Shown: positions 46,073-56,641, numbered from the stretch's first letter. The stretch: 64,000 nucleotides of DNA from Ralstonia sp. A12 (GCF_000801955.1 NZ_JSZO01000006.1:62001-126000); one strand, 5' to 3'. The notes: generated by a model from the sequence alone, not told the origin. A program made the numbers and translations.

Positions 46073-46633
46073 ATGTCCCGCGAATCCCTGGCCAAACGTG
46101 GCCTGATCTTCCTGGCCGCACTGATCCTGCTGTTCGAAGAATGGATCTGGAATGCCATGCTGCGGGTCACTGCCCGACTGGCAACGCACCCATGGGTGCA
46201 GGCTGCAGAACGACGCCTGGCTGCGCTTGAGCCGATCGAAGCCCTCTGTGCGTTCGTCCTGCCGATGCTGGCGCTACTGCCATTCAAGCTGGCGGCTGTC
46301 TACGTGCTCACGCGTGGCAAATTTATCGCCGGGACGCTCGTGCTGATACTGGCGAAGGCTGTCAGTACGGCGTTAGGTGCCCGCATCTACGTAGTGGTTC
46401 GGCCGCAGTTGCATACGATCGACTGGTATTCCCGCTGGGAAGTCGCTTTCCTGGCCTGGAAGCAGCGTATGGTTGCTGCCTTGCGCGCCAGCCCGACCTG
46501 GCAGGCGCTGCAGGCACGCATCGTCAGTTGGCGAACCCACCGGCGCGGGCTGCTACGCCTAGCTTGGCGCCGGCTGACCGCAGCGCTGCGCCTGCTGCGC
46601 CGGAACCGTCGCCCCGCCCAACCGCGTCACTGA
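46073..46633 (+). CDS. Membrane protein of unknown function
   Basis: 186-residue protein. Two or three hydrophobic segments (GLIFLAALILLFEEWIW; ALCAFVLPMLALLPFKLAAVYVL; AGTLVLILAKAVSTALGARIYVVV) precede a strongly basic, Arg-rich C-terminal tail of about 60 residues (WRTHRRGLLRLAWRR...), probably cytoplasmic. The ATG at 46073 (MSRESLAKRG) is preferred over the frame to 45977. Ends with its own terminator. Function unknown. Confidence 0.75.
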   Translation: MSRESLAKRGLIFLAALILLFEEWIWNAMLRVTARLATHPWVQAAERRLAALEPIEALCAFVLPMLALLPFKLAAVYVLTRGKFIAGTLVLILAKAVSTALGARIYVVVRPQLHTIDWYSRWEVAFLAWKQRMVAALRASPTWQALQARIVSWRTHRRGLLRLAWRRLTAALRLLRRNRRPAQPRH

Positions 46634-46644
46634 GGCAACGCATC

Positions 46645-46684
46645 AAAGAAGAAGGGCCGCCCAATCGAGCGGCCCTTCTTCTTT
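46645..46684. terminator. Bidirectional terminator before lpdA
   Basis: A perfect 16-bp stem (AAAGAAGAAGGGCCGC and its complement) with an 8-nt loop between converging genes. Confidence 0.9.
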
Positions 46685-46733
46685 GCCAGCCAGGTTTCAG
46701 GGTCTCTCTGAAAACACGGCGGTTAATTGCATC

Positions 46734-48509
46734 TCAGCGCTTGCGAGCTGGCGGCACATCCGTGCAGACACCCTCATAGATTTCCGCAGCCATGCCCACC
46801 GACTCACCCAGCGTCGGGTGCGGGTGGATGGTCTTGCCGATATCCACCGCGTCGGCGCCCATCTCGATGGCCAGACAGATCTCGCTGATGAGGTCGCCCG
46901 CATGCGTGCCGACGATACCGCCGCCGATGATGCGATGCGTTTCCTCGTCGAAGATGACCTTGGTGAAGCCCTCGTCGCGGCCATTCGCGATCGCGCGGCC
47001 CGAAGCGGCCCACGGGAACACGCCCTTGCCGTACTTGATGCCCTGTGCCTTGCACTGGTCTTCGGTCAGGCCGGCCCAGGCCACTTCCGGATCGGTAAAG
47101 GCCACCGATGGAATCTGCTTGGCATCGAAGTATGCCTTCTCGCCGTGCGCAGCTTCGGCAGCCACATGACCTTCATGGACCGCCTTGTGCGCCAGCATCG
47201 GCTGGCCAACGATGTCGCCGATCGCGTAGATGTGCGACACGTTGGTGCGCTGTTGCTTGTCCACGTCGATGAAGCCGCGGTCCGTCACAGCCACGCCGGC
47301 CTTCTCGGCGCCGATGCGCTTGCCGTTCGGGCTGCGGCCCACGGCCACCAGCACCATGTCGTAGCGCTGCGGCTCGGCCGGTGCAGCTTCGCCTTCGAAC
47401 TTCACATAGATACCGTCCGGCTTGGCCTCGACACCAACCGTCTTGGTCTTGAGCATGACCTTGTCGAAGCGGCCCTTGTTCATCTTGTCCCACACCTTGA
47501 CGAGGTCACGGTCGGCGCCCTGCATCAGGCCGTCGAGCATTTCCACCACGTCGATGCGCGCGCCCAGCGTGCTGTACACCGTGGCCATTTCCAGGCCGAT
47601 GATGCCGCCGCCGATGACCAGCATCTTGGCCGGCACTTCATGCAGCTCCAGCGCGCCGGTCGAATCGACGATGCGCGGGTCTTCCGGGATGAACGGCAGT
47701 TTCACGGCCTCGCTGCCCGCAGCGATGATCGCCTTGGCGAAGCGGATGACCTTCTTCTCGCCGGTCACAGCCTTGCCGGCGCCGTCCGTCACCTGCACTT
47801 CCAGGTGGTTCGGATCGAGGAACGTACCAACGCCGCGCACGACCTGCACCTTGCGTGCCTTGGCCATGCCAGCCAGGCCGCCGGTCAGCTTGCCGATCAC
47901 GGATTCCTTGTGCTTGCGCAGTTGGTTGATATCAACCTTCGGCTCGCTGTAGACGATGCCGTGCGCGGCCATCGCCTTGACTTCTTCCATCACGGCGGCC
48001 GTGTGCAGCAGCGCCTTCGACGGGATACAACCCACGTTCAGGCAGACACCGCCCAGCGTGGAGAAGCGCTCGACCAGCACGGTGTTCATGCCAAGATCTG
48101 CGCTGCGGAAGGCGGCCGAATATCCGCCCGGGCCAGAGCCGAGGACGAGCATGTCGCACTCGATATCTGCGCTGCCGGCATGCTTGGCCGCTTGCGGTGC
48201 GGGCGCCGCTGCTGCCGGCACTGCAGCAGGTGCTGCGGCCGGTGCCTGCGCAGGTGCCGGAGCTGCGGCTGCGCCGGCTTCCGCCGTGGCAATCACCGCT
48301 CCCTTCGCAACCTTGTCGCCCACCTTGACCTTCACATCGACGATCTTGCCGGCCACGTCCGACGGCACTTCCATGCTGGCCTTGTCGGATTCCAGCACGA
48401 TCAGCGACTGCTCAGGCGCCACGGTATCGCCCGCCTTGATCAGCACTTCGATGACTTCCACTGCGTCGAAATCGCCGATGTCCGGCACCTTGATTTCCAC
48501 CACGCTCAT
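46734..48509 (-). CDS. lpdA: Dihydrolipoamide dehydrogenase with N-terminal lipoyl domain
   Basis: E3 component of pyruvate dehydrogenase; reoxidises dihydrolipoamide with NAD+. 591 residues. An extra lipoyl domain comes first (residues 1-80, lipoyl Lys43 in ESDKASMEV), then an Ala/Pro linker (to about 115) and the FAD/NAD core: [11 protein letters not shown], redox disulfide C156/C161 in [13 protein letters not shown], and the His-Glu of HPHPTLGE near the C-terminus. The start ATG 48509 has AGGAG upstream. The lipoyl extension is typical of betaproteobacterial PDH E3. Last gene of the PDH operon. Confidence 0.96.
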   Translation of the reverse strand: MSVVEIKVPDIGDFDAVEVIEVLIKAGDTVAPEQSLIVLESDKASMEVPSDVAGKIVDVKVKVGDKVAKGAVIATAEAGAAAAPAPAQAPAAAPAAVPAAAAPAPQAAKHAGSADIECDMLVLGSGPGGYSAAFRSADLGMNTVLVERFSTLGGVCLNVGCIPSKALLHTAAVMEEVKAMAAHGIVYSEPKVDINQLRKHKESVIGKLTGGLAGMAKARKVQVVRGVGTFLDPNHLEVQVTDGAGKAVTGEKKVIRFAKAIIAAGSEAVKLPFIPEDPRIVDSTGALELHEVPAKMLVIGGGIIGLEMATVYSTLGARIDVVEMLDGLMQGADRDLVKVWDKMNKGRFDKVMLKTKTVGVEAKPDGIYVKFEGEAAPAEPQRYDMVLVAVGRSPNGKRIGAEKAGVAVTDRGFIDVDKQQRTNVSHIYAIGDIVGQPMLAHKAVHEGHVAAEAAHGEKAYFDAKQIPSVAFTDPEVAWAGLTEDQCKAQGIKYGKGVFPWAASGRAIANGRDEGFTKVIFDEETHRIIGGGIVGTHAGDLISEICLAIEMGADAVDIGKTIHPHPTLGESVGMAAEIYEGVCTDVPPARKR

Positions 48510-48565
48510 TCCTGACTCCTTGTTCTTGTCGTCGGCACCCGGCATCGCCTTGGCCGCCGACGCTT

Positions 48566-49138
48566 TCAATCTTGCAGACGTATCGTGTGCACTTCGATCG
48601 GGCCGCCCGAACTCTTGTCGAATTCCACGCCCGCAGCCACGCCGACCTGCGCAACATCCGCCGCCGTCTTGCCCGGCATGTCGAACACCGTAGACATGGC
48701 CCCCAGCGCAAAATTGCGCCCCGAGCCGATGCCCCAGAAGCGGTCGAACGAAAACACTTCGCGGTACGAATAAACGCCGTAGATGCCAGTTGCGTTGGCG
48801 ATCAGGCAAGTGATCTGAGACGACTCGTAAGGGTCATCGTCGTCTTCCTTGGTGTTGACGAAATACTCGTCTTTGAGCTTTTCGTGCACCTTGAGGAAGG
48901 TCCGGAAGACGTCGTCGCGCGAGCCAAGCCGGCATTCATCCGCCAAGCCGGTCAGCAGGCTGCGCATGACCGGGAAGTGGGCCGTCGTACCCGCCAGGGC
49001 GATCAGCGACTCGCCCACCTGGAAGATCTTCTGGTTTTGCTCGTAGCCGCGCGCTAGGCGCGTATCGCCGAACGTCACCAGCGAATCGGCTGCGATTGCC
49101 ACTTCGCCGTCTTTCTTGACCACCACGCACGTCGTCAT
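48566..49138 (-). CDS. Proteasome-type Ntn hydrolase (BPH family)
   Basis: 190-residue Ntn-hydrolase resembling HslV and proteasome beta subunits. After Met removal the N-terminal Thr is the nucleophile ([18 protein letters not shown]), the Asp17 equivalent is in AIAADS, and Lys36 in NQKIFQV aligns with the catalytic Lys33 after a three-residue insertion. It also has [11 protein letters not shown] and [11 protein letters not shown], typical of the fold. This fits the betaproteobacterial proteasome homologue BPH, reported as a double-ring complex of unknown physiology. No unfoldase ATPase is adjacent. It lies between aceF and lpdA, same strand. Confidence 0.85.
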   Translation of the reverse strand: MTTCVVVKKDGEVAIAADSLVTFGDTRLARGYEQNQKIFQVGESLIALAGTTAHFPVMRSLLTGLADECRLGSRDDVFRTFLKVHEKLKDEYFVNTKEDDDDPYESSQITCLIANATGIYGVYSYREVFSFDRFWGIGSGRNFALGAMSTVFDMPGKTAADVAQVGVAAGVEFDKSSGGPIEVHTIRLQD

Positions 49139-49243
49139 GTCGTCCTCGCGAAAAATCCGCCGGCCGCTGCAAACCCGGCTGTAACCCCATCCAGGCCGGC
49201 ACGCACAGGCCCAAAGCCAGATGCGTGCCGCACCCGTGCGGGC

Positions 49244-50914
49244 TTACAGGCTGACGCGGCGGAAGTCCGCCAGCACGCTGGCCAGATACGCGTTGAAGCG
49301 GGCAGCTTCTGCGCCATCGATCACGCGGTGATCGTACGACAGCGACAGCGGCAGCGTCAGGCGCGGCACGAACTGCTTACCGTCCCATACCGGCTTCTGG
49401 TAACCACGCGACAGACCCAGGATGGCCACTTCCGGCGCGTTGATGATCGGCGTGAAGTTCGTGCCGCCGATGCCGCCCAGCGACGAGATCGAGAAGCAAC
49501 CGCCTTGCATTTGGTCCGGCTTCAGCTTGCCTTCGCGGGCGGCCTTCGACAGGTCGGCCATTTCCTTGGCGATGTCGACCAGGCCCTTCTTGTCCGCATC
49601 GCGGATCACCGGCACCACCAGCCCGTTGGGCGTATCAGCCGCAAAGCCGATGTGGAAGTACTGTTTGAAGACCAGGTTGTCGCCGTCCAGGCTGGCGTTG
49701 AACGTCGGGAATTTCTTCAGCGCGCCAACAACCGCCTTGATCACGAACGCCAGCATCGTGAACTTCACGCCGGCCTTTTCGTGGTCCTTGTTCATCTGCA
49801 CGCGGAAAGCTTCCAGCTCGGTGATGTCCGCTTCGTCATTGTTGGTGACGTGCGGGATCATGACCCAGTTGCGGTGCAGGTTCGCGCCCGAGATCTTCTT
49901 GATGCGCGACAGCGGCTTCGGATCGACCGGACCAAACTTGGTGAAGTCCACCTTCGGCCACGGCAGCAGGTTCAGCTCGCCGCCGCCAGACGGTGCGGCA
50001 GCAGCCTTGCCCGGCGCTGCGGCTTGGCCGGTCATCACGCCCTTGACGTAGCGCTGCACGTCTTCCTGCGTGATACGGTTCTTCGGACCCGTGCCGCCAA
50101 CGAGGCTCACGTTCACGCCCAGATCACGCGCGTACTTGCGCACCGACGGGCTGGCGTGGGCGGCCTTGCCCACCGTACCGACGGTGTCGGCGGTGTAGGT
50201 TGCAGGCGCAGCAGCCGGGGCGGCAGCGGGAGTAGCGGCAGGTGCCGGGCTCGGTGCAGCGGCAGCCGGTGCGGGCGCCGGAGCTTGTGCGGGGGCCGGT
50301 GCTGCAGCCGCGCCGCCAGCACCATCCAGCACGACGATCAGCGTGCCTTGCGACACGGCATCGCCCACCTTCACGCGGATTTCCTTGACGGTACCGGCAG
50401 CCGGCGACGGCACATCCATCGTGGCCTTGTCCGATTCGAGCGTGATCAGCGACTGCTCGGCTTCCACCTTGTCGCCCACCTTCACGCTGATCTCGATGAC
50501 CGGCACGTCCGTGTAGTCGCCGATGTCCGGGACCTTCACTTCAACCGTGCCGCCACCTGCAGCTGCCGGCGCGGGTGCCGGAGCTTGTGCAGCAGGCGCG
50601 GGTGCCGGCGCAGCAGCGGCCGGAGCCGGTGCGGGCGCAGCTTGAGCGGCAGGCGCCGGAGCTGCAGCGGCGCCCTGCTCTTCGAGCAACAGCACCAGCG
50701 AGCCTTCCGACACGCTATCGCCCACCTTGATCTTCACTTCCTTGACGACGCCGCTCTTGGGCGACGGCACGTCCATGGTCGCCTTGTCCGACTCCAGCGT
50801 GACCAGCGAATCCTCGGCGTTGACGGTATCGCCCGCCTTGACCAGCACTTCGATCACCGGGACGTCTTTGTAGTCGCCGATGTCCGGCACCTTGATTTCT
50901 ACGACTTGACTCAT
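49244..50914 (-). CDS. aceF: Dihydrolipoamide acetyltransferase (PDH E2)
   Basis: 556-residue E2 core of pyruvate dehydrogenase that transfers acetyl from lipoamide to CoA. Two lipoyl domains (Lys44 and Lys163, both in ESDKATMDV) are separated by long Ala/Pro linkers. Next come the peripheral subunit-binding domain (SPSVRKYARDLGVNVSLV), and the catalytic domain with SYDHRVIDG (His near 529). The start ATG 50914 (MSQVVEIK) has GGAGA upstream. Lies 153 nt after aceE. Confidence 0.97.
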   Translation of the reverse strand: MSQVVEIKVPDIGDYKDVPVIEVLVKAGDTVNAEDSLVTLESDKATMDVPSPKSGVVKEVKIKVGDSVSEGSLVLLLEEQGAAAAPAPAAQAAPAPAPAAAAPAPAPAAQAPAPAPAAAGGGTVEVKVPDIGDYTDVPVIEISVKVGDKVEAEQSLITLESDKATMDVPSPAAGTVKEIRVKVGDAVSQGTLIVVLDGAGGAAAAPAPAQAPAPAPAAAAPSPAPAATPAAAPAAAPATYTADTVGTVGKAAHASPSVRKYARDLGVNVSLVGGTGPKNRITQEDVQRYVKGVMTGQAAAPGKAAAAPSGGGELNLLPWPKVDFTKFGPVDPKPLSRIKKISGANLHRNWVMIPHVTNNDEADITELEAFRVQMNKDHEKAGVKFTMLAFVIKAVVGALKKFPTFNASLDGDNLVFKQYFHIGFAADTPNGLVVPVIRDADKKGLVDIAKEMADLSKAAREGKLKPDQMQGGCFSISSLGGIGGTNFTPIINAPEVAILGLSRGYQKPVWDGKQFVPRLTLPLSLSYDHRVIDGAEAARFNAYLASVLADFRRVSL

Positions 50915-51067
50915 TCTTCTGTCTCCAGAGGGTCTGGCGGCGAGCGCATCCGGCGGCGGACACAAGCTGCCCCGCAGGCTACCGCATCGTGCAGGCAAAT
51001 GCACTACGCGAAAAGTCTGTCGGGGGCGGTGCCCGGCCGGACGCAACCTGCGCGCCCGGCGGCTCCG

Positions 51068-53758
51068 TTATACGGTCATCGGGTTGGGCTTGTTCGGATC
51101 GAGGTTGTACTTCTTCAGTGCCTCGGCCACCTTTTCGCGCGGCAACACGCCTTCGTCGGCGAGCGCCTTGAGCGACGCGACCGTCACCCAGTAGCGGTCC
51201 ACTTCGAAGAAGTGGCGCAGCTTCTCGCGGGTATCCGAGCGGCCGAAGCCGTCGGTGCCCAGCACCACGTAGCGACGCGGCACGAAGGCGCGGATCTGCT
51301 CGGCGAAAGTACGGACGTAGTCGGTCGATGCGATGACCGGGCCGCGTGCGTTCTTGAGCAGCTTCTCGACGTGCGACTCGCGTTGCGGTTCGGTCGGGTT
51401 GAGCAGGTTCCAGCGGGCGACGGCATTACCTTCGCGGGCCAGCTCGGTAAAGCTTGGGGCACCCCACAGGTCGGACTCAACGCCCCAATCCTTCTTGAGC
51501 AGCTCAGCCGCGGCAATCACCTCACGGAAGATCGTGCCCGAACCCAGCAGTTGCACGCGCGGTGCGTTGCTGTTCTCGACGCCCTTCTTGAACTGGTACA
51601 TCCCCTTGATGATGTCGCCCTCGACACCCGCCGGCATTTCCGGGTGCTCGTAGTTCTCGTTCATCACCGTCAGGTAGTAGTAGACGTCTTCCTGCTCGAC
51701 ATACATGCGGCGCAGGCCGTCTTGCATCACCACCGCCAGTTCGTACTGGAAGGTCGGGTCATACGAGATGCAGTTCGGGATGGCAGCGTGGTACACGTGC
51801 GAGTGGCCGTCTTCGTGCTGCAGCCCTTCGCCGTTCAGCGTCGTGCGGCCAGCGGTGCCGCCCAGCAGGAAGCCGCGCGAGCGCATGTCGCCAGCAGCCC
51901 AGCAGAGGTCGCCGATACGCTGGATGCCGAACATCGAGTAATAGATGTAGAACGGGATCATCGCCACGCCATGCGTCGAATACGACGTGGCGGCCGCGAT
52001 CCAGTCGCACATGGCGCCGGCTTCGTTGATGCCTTCCTGCAGCACCTGACCTGTCTGCGATTCCTTGTAGAACATCAGCTGGTCGTGATCCTGCGGCACG
52101 TACTTCTGGCCTTCCTGGTTCCAGATACCGACCTGGCGGAACAGACCTTCCATACCGAACGTGCGGGACTCATCCGGCACAATGGGCACGACGTGCTTAC
52201 CGACGTTCTTGTCCTTCAGCAGGATGTTCAGGATCCGCACGAAGGCCATCGTGGTGGACACTTCGCGGCCTTCGCCGGTGGCCTTCAGCAGCGCGTCAAA
52301 CGCGGCCAGTGCCGGAATCTGCAGCGCGTCGGCCTTCTGGCGACGTGCCGGCAGGTAGCCGCCCAGGTCCATGCGGGCCTTGCGCATGTACTCGAGTTCC
52401 TTCGAGCCCTCTTCGAACTTGACGTACGGAACGTGCTCGAGCTGGTCGTCGGCAACCGGGATGTTGAAGCGATCGCGCAGCTTGCGGATGGCGTCCACCG
52501 GCATCTTCTTCTGCTGGTGGGCGATGTTCATCGCTTCGCCGGCTTCGCCCATGCCATAGCCCTTGATGGTCTTGGCGAGGATGACGGTCGGCTGACCCTT
52601 GTGGTTCGTGGCCGATTGGAACGCCGCGAAGATCTTGTGCGGATCATGGCCGCCGCGGTTCAGCGCCCAGATGTCGTCGTCGGACCAGTCGGCCACCATG
52701 GCCTTGAGTTCCGGCGTGTTGAAGAAGAACTCGCGCACATAGGCGCCGCTCTTCGACTTGAAGGTCTGATACTCGCCGTCGACGCATTCCATCATGCGGC
52801 TCATCAGCAGGCCCTTGGTGTCGCGGGCGAGCAGTTGATCCCAGCGGCTACCCCAGATGACCTTGATGACGTTCCAGCCGGCGCCGCGGAATTCGCTTTC
52901 CAGCTCTTGAATGATCTTGCCGTTGCCGCGCACCGGACCGTCCAGGCGTTGCAAGTTGCAGTTGATCACGAAGACGAGGTTGTCCAGCTTTTCACGGCCG
53001 GCCATGCCGATCGCGCCCAGCGATTCCGGCTCGTCGGTTTCACCGTCGCCCAGGAAGGCCCAGACCTTGCGGTTTTCCCAGTTCTGGATCAGGCCGCGGC
53101 TGGCCAGGTACTTGGTGAAGCGCGCCTGGTAGATCGCCATGATCGGGCCCAGGCCCATCGATACCGTCGGGAATTGCCAGAAATCCGGCATCAGCCACGG
53201 GTGCGGATACGACGAGATGCCCTGGCCGTCCACCTCCTGGCGGAAGCTGTCGAGCTGGTTTTCGGTCAGGCGGCCCAGCAGGAACGCGCGCGAATACACG
53301 CCCGGCGCCGAGTGGCCCTGCACGAAGACCATATCGCCGCCGTGCTTGTCCGACGGGGCGTGCCAGAAGTGGTTGTAGCCAACGTCATACAGCGTGGCTG
53401 CGGACGCGAACGACGAGATATGGCCACCGACGTTGGTGTCCTTGTTCGCACGCAGCACCATCGCCATGGCGTTCCAGCGCGTGTACGAACGGATGCGGTG
53501 CTCGATTTCCTGGTTGCCGGGAATGCGGTCCTGGTTCTCAACCGGAATCGTGTTGATGTAGGGGGTTTCTGCGTGCAGCGGCGAGGTCACGCCGTTGATG
53601 CGCGCGTACTCGATCTGCTTATCGAGGAGGAACGCCGCGCGTTGCGGGCCTTCCGCGCCGATGACGCCTTGTAGCGCCTCCAGCCATTCCTTGGTTTCCT
53701 GGGGATCGACGTCGCTGGCGCTCGTGGCGCCCAGGACTTGTTCTGGTACGGCCGACAT
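51068..53758 (-). CDS. aceE: Pyruvate dehydrogenase E1 (homodimeric)
   Basis: 896-residue thiamine diphosphate enzyme that decarboxylates pyruvate. Full length for the E. coli-type single-chain E1. Visible features: the His-rich N-terminal segment (NVGGHISSFASAATLYDVG), the ThDP motif GDGETDEPES...NCNLQRLDGPVRGNG, and C-terminal VLGTDGFGRSDTR. The ATG 53758 has AAGGAG 7 nt upstream. First gene of the operon; the divergent gene is a PAS kinase. Confidence 0.98.
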   Translation of the reverse strand: MSAVPEQVLGATSASDVDPQETKEWLEALQGVIGAEGPQRAAFLLDKQIEYARINGVTSPLHAETPYINTIPVENQDRIPGNQEIEHRIRSYTRWNAMAMVLRANKDTNVGGHISSFASAATLYDVGYNHFWHAPSDKHGGDMVFVQGHSAPGVYSRAFLLGRLTENQLDSFRQEVDGQGISSYPHPWLMPDFWQFPTVSMGLGPIMAIYQARFTKYLASRGLIQNWENRKVWAFLGDGETDEPESLGAIGMAGREKLDNLVFVINCNLQRLDGPVRGNGKIIQELESEFRGAGWNVIKVIWGSRWDQLLARDTKGLLMSRMMECVDGEYQTFKSKSGAYVREFFFNTPELKAMVADWSDDDIWALNRGGHDPHKIFAAFQSATNHKGQPTVILAKTIKGYGMGEAGEAMNIAHQQKKMPVDAIRKLRDRFNIPVADDQLEHVPYVKFEEGSKELEYMRKARMDLGGYLPARRQKADALQIPALAAFDALLKATGEGREVSTTMAFVRILNILLKDKNVGKHVVPIVPDESRTFGMEGLFRQVGIWNQEGQKYVPQDHDQLMFYKESQTGQVLQEGINEAGAMCDWIAAATSYSTHGVAMIPFYIYYSMFGIQRIGDLCWAAGDMRSRGFLLGGTAGRTTLNGEGLQHEDGHSHVYHAAIPNCISYDPTFQYELAVVMQDGLRRMYVEQEDVYYYLTVMNENYEHPEMPAGVEGDIIKGMYQFKKGVENSNAPRVQLLGSGTIFREVIAAAELLKKDWGVESDLWGAPSFTELAREGNAVARWNLLNPTEPQRESHVEKLLKNARGPVIASTDYVRTFAEQIRAFVPRRYVVLGTDGFGRSDTREKLRHFFEVDRYWVTVASLKALADEGVLPREKVAEALKKYNLDPNKPNPMTV

Positions 53759-53828
53759 GGCGGTCTCCTTGGTAGCAGTAACGGTAGTTGCGTCTCGTTG
53801 GATTGGGGGTACCCCAACTTTTGCGCTG

Positions 53829-53858
53829 ATTCTATGGGCACCCGCAAATGCAGCACAA
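53829..53858 (-). promoter_or_regulatory. Candidate aceE promoter
   Basis: On the minus strand TTGTGC (53858-53853), 18-nt spacer, TAGAAT (53834-53829). The leader would be about 65 nt. An AT-rich stretch with TATAAT at 53889-53894 (plus strand) could serve the divergent kinase gene. Confidence 0.45.
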
Positions 53859-54040
53859 GTGGAATTTTCAAATTGCGATATGGTTTTTTATAATGCGGAA
53901 TATTGCGGCGATGCAAAACAAATCACTTTTGACGCTGCAGCGCAGCATTTCCCTGCTGGCGAAATGTGCGTCACCAAGCGGTTTCCCCAAGCGACCCGCA
54001 GGTTAATTGCCGTTACACTTGGTTTTGCGCAGTTGCACAG

Positions 54041-56641
54041 ATGTCCACACCTTTACCTCCGCAGAATTCCGGCGTTCGTCCGCCCATCATGCTTTCCCCC
54101 CGCCACGCCCAGCAGGACCCGGCCCGGTCGTCTGACCCCTCCGAATTGTCCGAGCCGCCGATGCCTGCCGCGCCCTCGTCTATACATACAGCGGTGTCCG
54201 CACCCGAGCTGCCACCCGATGAGGGCGTGCGCGCTAACATGCCGCGCCGCTTGTGGATGATGCGCCTGGGTCGGTTGTGGACGACCAACTGGTTCATGTT
54301 CATTCCGCTGGTGGCAATCGTTTTGTTTGCCGGCGCGATGATCTTCATCCTGTATCAGCTGCACGCCACCGAGGTGCAGCAGCAGCGTGACGCTCTCTAC
54401 CGCGATGCCGCCTGGGCCGAGCAGAAGGTGCGTCTGTCCTTGCAGAGCAATCAGGATCAGGTGGCTGCGCTGGCCCGCGACATTGGCGCCGCGCAGCTCG
54501 ACCCGAGTGCCTATCGTGATGCCGCGCGCCAACTGCTGCGCGAGAACCCCGAGCTGGTCTTCATCAACTGGCTGGATGCCACCCGCCGCCCGCGCTGGGC
54601 CTTCCCGGCCAGCTCTGAATTTGTCACCCGCGTGCGCGAAACACGTGAGCACCCGCTCGAGGCTGAGATCCAGTCAGCCTATGACGCCGCACGTGAAACG
54701 CAGCGCGCCGTCTATTCCCGCCCGATCCAGAACGAGCGCGGCGAGAGCTTCATGCTCATGGAAGTGCCGATCGTGCGCGACAACGAGTTCCTGGGCACGG
54801 TGGGCGCCATGTACTCGGTCACCGGCATCCTCACGCAACTGCTGCCGGGCGAACTGACTGACCGCTACCGCTTCTCGCTGGTCGACAAAAACAATGTGAT
54901 CCGGGCCAGCACGTCGCTGCGGCCGGTGCCCAAGGCGGCGGCGTCGTACGAGGTGCTGCTGGACCCGCCGGGGCATTCGCTATCATTGCGGGCCGAGGCG
55001 TATCCGGCGCCGTCCAATCTGCCCAACAACATGTTGATGTGGCTGGTGGCTGGCCTGTCGTGCTTCGTGATCTGGAGCTTGTGGAGCGTCTGGCGCCACA
55101 CCAGCCGACGCTCTGAAGCGCAACGCGCGCTACTGGCGGAAACGTCATTCCGCCGCGCCATGGAAAACTCCATGGTGATCGGCATGCGCGCGCTCGATCT
55201 CAACGGCCGCATCACCTACGTCAATCCCGCGTTCTGCCGCATGATCGGCTGGACAGAGGCAGAACTGGTTGGCCGCATGCCGCCCTTCCCGTACTGGCCG
55301 CCCAATGAAATCGGCGAGATGCAGAAGCACATCGAGCTGACCCTGCGCGGCAAGGCCCCTGCCAACGGCATGGAGCTGCGCATGATGCGCCGTGACGGCA
55401 CGAGCTTCTATGCGCGGATGTACGTCTCGCCGCTGATCGACGCGCGCGGCCGGCACACAGGCTGGATGAGTTCGATCACCGACATCACCGAACCCAAGCG
55501 CGCGCGCGAAGACCTGGCTGCGGCACATGACCGCTTCACGACGGTGCTGGAAAGCTTGGACGCAGCCGTGTCCGTGCTCTCCACCGACAAGGCCGAGCTG
55601 CTGTTCGCCAACCGCTACTACCGCCAGCTCTTCGGCTGGGAAGCGTTCGGCCACCTGCAACTGTCCGGCCAGGATGTCAACACGGAAGACGTGTCCAGCG
55701 ATGCGCTCGACATGGTGGATGGCTATGCTGGCCTGCCCGCCTCCGAACTGACACCGCACGCCGCCGACGCACGCGAGATCTACGTGCCTGCGATGCAGAA
55801 ATGGTTCGAAGTGCGCCGCCGCTACATCCAATGGGTGGACGGTCACCTCGCGCAGATGCAGATCGCCACGGACATCACCGTGCGCAAGGCCGCCGAAGAA
55901 ATGACGCGCCAGCACGAAGAGCGCCTGCAGTTCACCAGCCGCCTGACGACCATGGGCGAGATGGCTTCGTCCCTGGCGCACGAGTTGAACCAGCCGCTGG
56001 CGGCCATCAACAACTACTGCATGGGCGCGGTCGGCCGCCTGAAGAGCGGTCGCAGCACCGCGGAAGAGCTGATTCCCGTGCTGGAGAAAACCTCCGCCCA
56101 AGCAGTACGCGCCGGCACCATCATTCAGCGCATCCGGGGCTTCGTGAAACGCAGCCAGCCGCAGCGGCGGGAATCCGACCTGCGGGACATCGTGGCAGAT
56201 GCCGTCGGCCTGGCCGAGCTGGAAGCCACGCGGCGCGGCATCACCATCCTCACGCGGCTGCCGGCCGAGTTGCCGCACCTGTATGTCGACCCGGTGCTGA
56301 TCGAGCAGGTGCTGGTCAACCTGCTCAAGAACGCCGCCGAAGCCATGGCTGCCCACCCGCGCCTGCGCGCCGCGAGTGTCCTGCGCCTGCACGCCAACCT
56401 GATCGACGACCCGGAAAACTCCGTGCTGATCGAGGTCATCGACCAGGGCCCGGGCGTGGACGACAGCACCAAGGAGCGCCTGTTCGAGCCCTTCTTCAGC
56501 ACCAAGTCCGACGGCATGGGCATGGGCCTGAACATCTGCCGCTCCATCATAGAATCCCACCTCGGCAGGCTCTGGGTAGAAAACAATGCCGATGGCATCG
56601 GCTGTACGTTTAAAATCATCCTGCCGCTGAATCCGCTGTAA
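54041..56641 (+). CDS. PAS-domain sensor histidine kinase (FixL-like)
   Basis: Membrane histidine kinase of about 866 residues. Order: basic N-terminus, TM1 (WFMFIPLVAIVLFAGAMIFILY), periplasmic sensor of about 200 residues, TM2 (MLMWLVAGLSCFVIWSLWSVW), two PAS domains (first near TSFRRAMENSMVIGM), then HisKA with the phospho-His 647 (SLAHELNQPLAAINNY) and HATPase with NLLKNAAEA and GMGMGLNICRS. The start is uncertain: ATG 54041 or 54089; no strong ribosome site. Followed 44 nt later by its likely response regulator. The signal is unknown; divergence from aceE suggests a link to carbon or redox state. Confidence 0.9.
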   Translation: MSTPLPPQNSGVRPPIMLSPRHAQQDPARSSDPSELSEPPMPAAPSSIHTAVSAPELPPDEGVRANMPRRLWMMRLGRLWTTNWFMFIPLVAIVLFAGAMIFILYQLHATEVQQQRDALYRDAAWAEQKVRLSLQSNQDQVAALARDIGAAQLDPSAYRDAARQLLRENPELVFINWLDATRRPRWAFPASSEFVTRVRETREHPLEAEIQSAYDAARETQRAVYSRPIQNERGESFMLMEVPIVRDNEFLGTVGAMYSVTGILTQLLPGELTDRYRFSLVDKNNVIRASTSLRPVPKAAASYEVLLDPPGHSLSLRAEAYPAPSNLPNNMLMWLVAGLSCFVIWSLWSVWRHTSRRSEAQRALLAETSFRRAMENSMVIGMRALDLNGRITYVNPAFCRMIGWTEAELVGRMPPFPYWPPNEIGEMQKHIELTLRGKAPANGMELRMMRRDGTSFYARMYVSPLIDARGRHTGWMSSITDITEPKRAREDLAAAHDRFTTVLESLDAAVSVLSTDKAELLFANRYYRQLFGWEAFGHLQLSGQDVNTEDVSSDALDMVDGYAGLPASELTPHAADAREIYVPAMQKWFEVRRRYIQWVDGHLAQMQIATDITVRKAAEEMTRQHEERLQFTSRLTTMGEMASSLAHELNQPLAAINNYCMGAVGRLKSGRSTAEELIPVLEKTSAQAVRAGTIIQRIRGFVKRSQPQRRESDLRDIVADAVGLAELEATRRGITILTRLPAELPHLYVDPVLIEQVLVNLLKNAAEAMAAHPRLRAASVLRLHANLIDDPENSVLIEVIDQGPGVDDSTKERLFEPFFSTKSDGMGMGLNICRSIIESHLGRLWVENNADGIGCTFKIILPLNPL

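Noticed and set aside
50560-50660. Ala/Pro repeats in the PDH genes as a repeat array
   Set aside because: They are the flexible linkers between lipoyl domains, expected in E2 and E3 of this type.
49328-53674. A 1448-codon plus-strand frame opposite aceF and aceE
   Set aside because: It is fully antisense to two clear enzymes, its product is low-complexity Arg/His/Val-rich, and high GC keeps such frames open.
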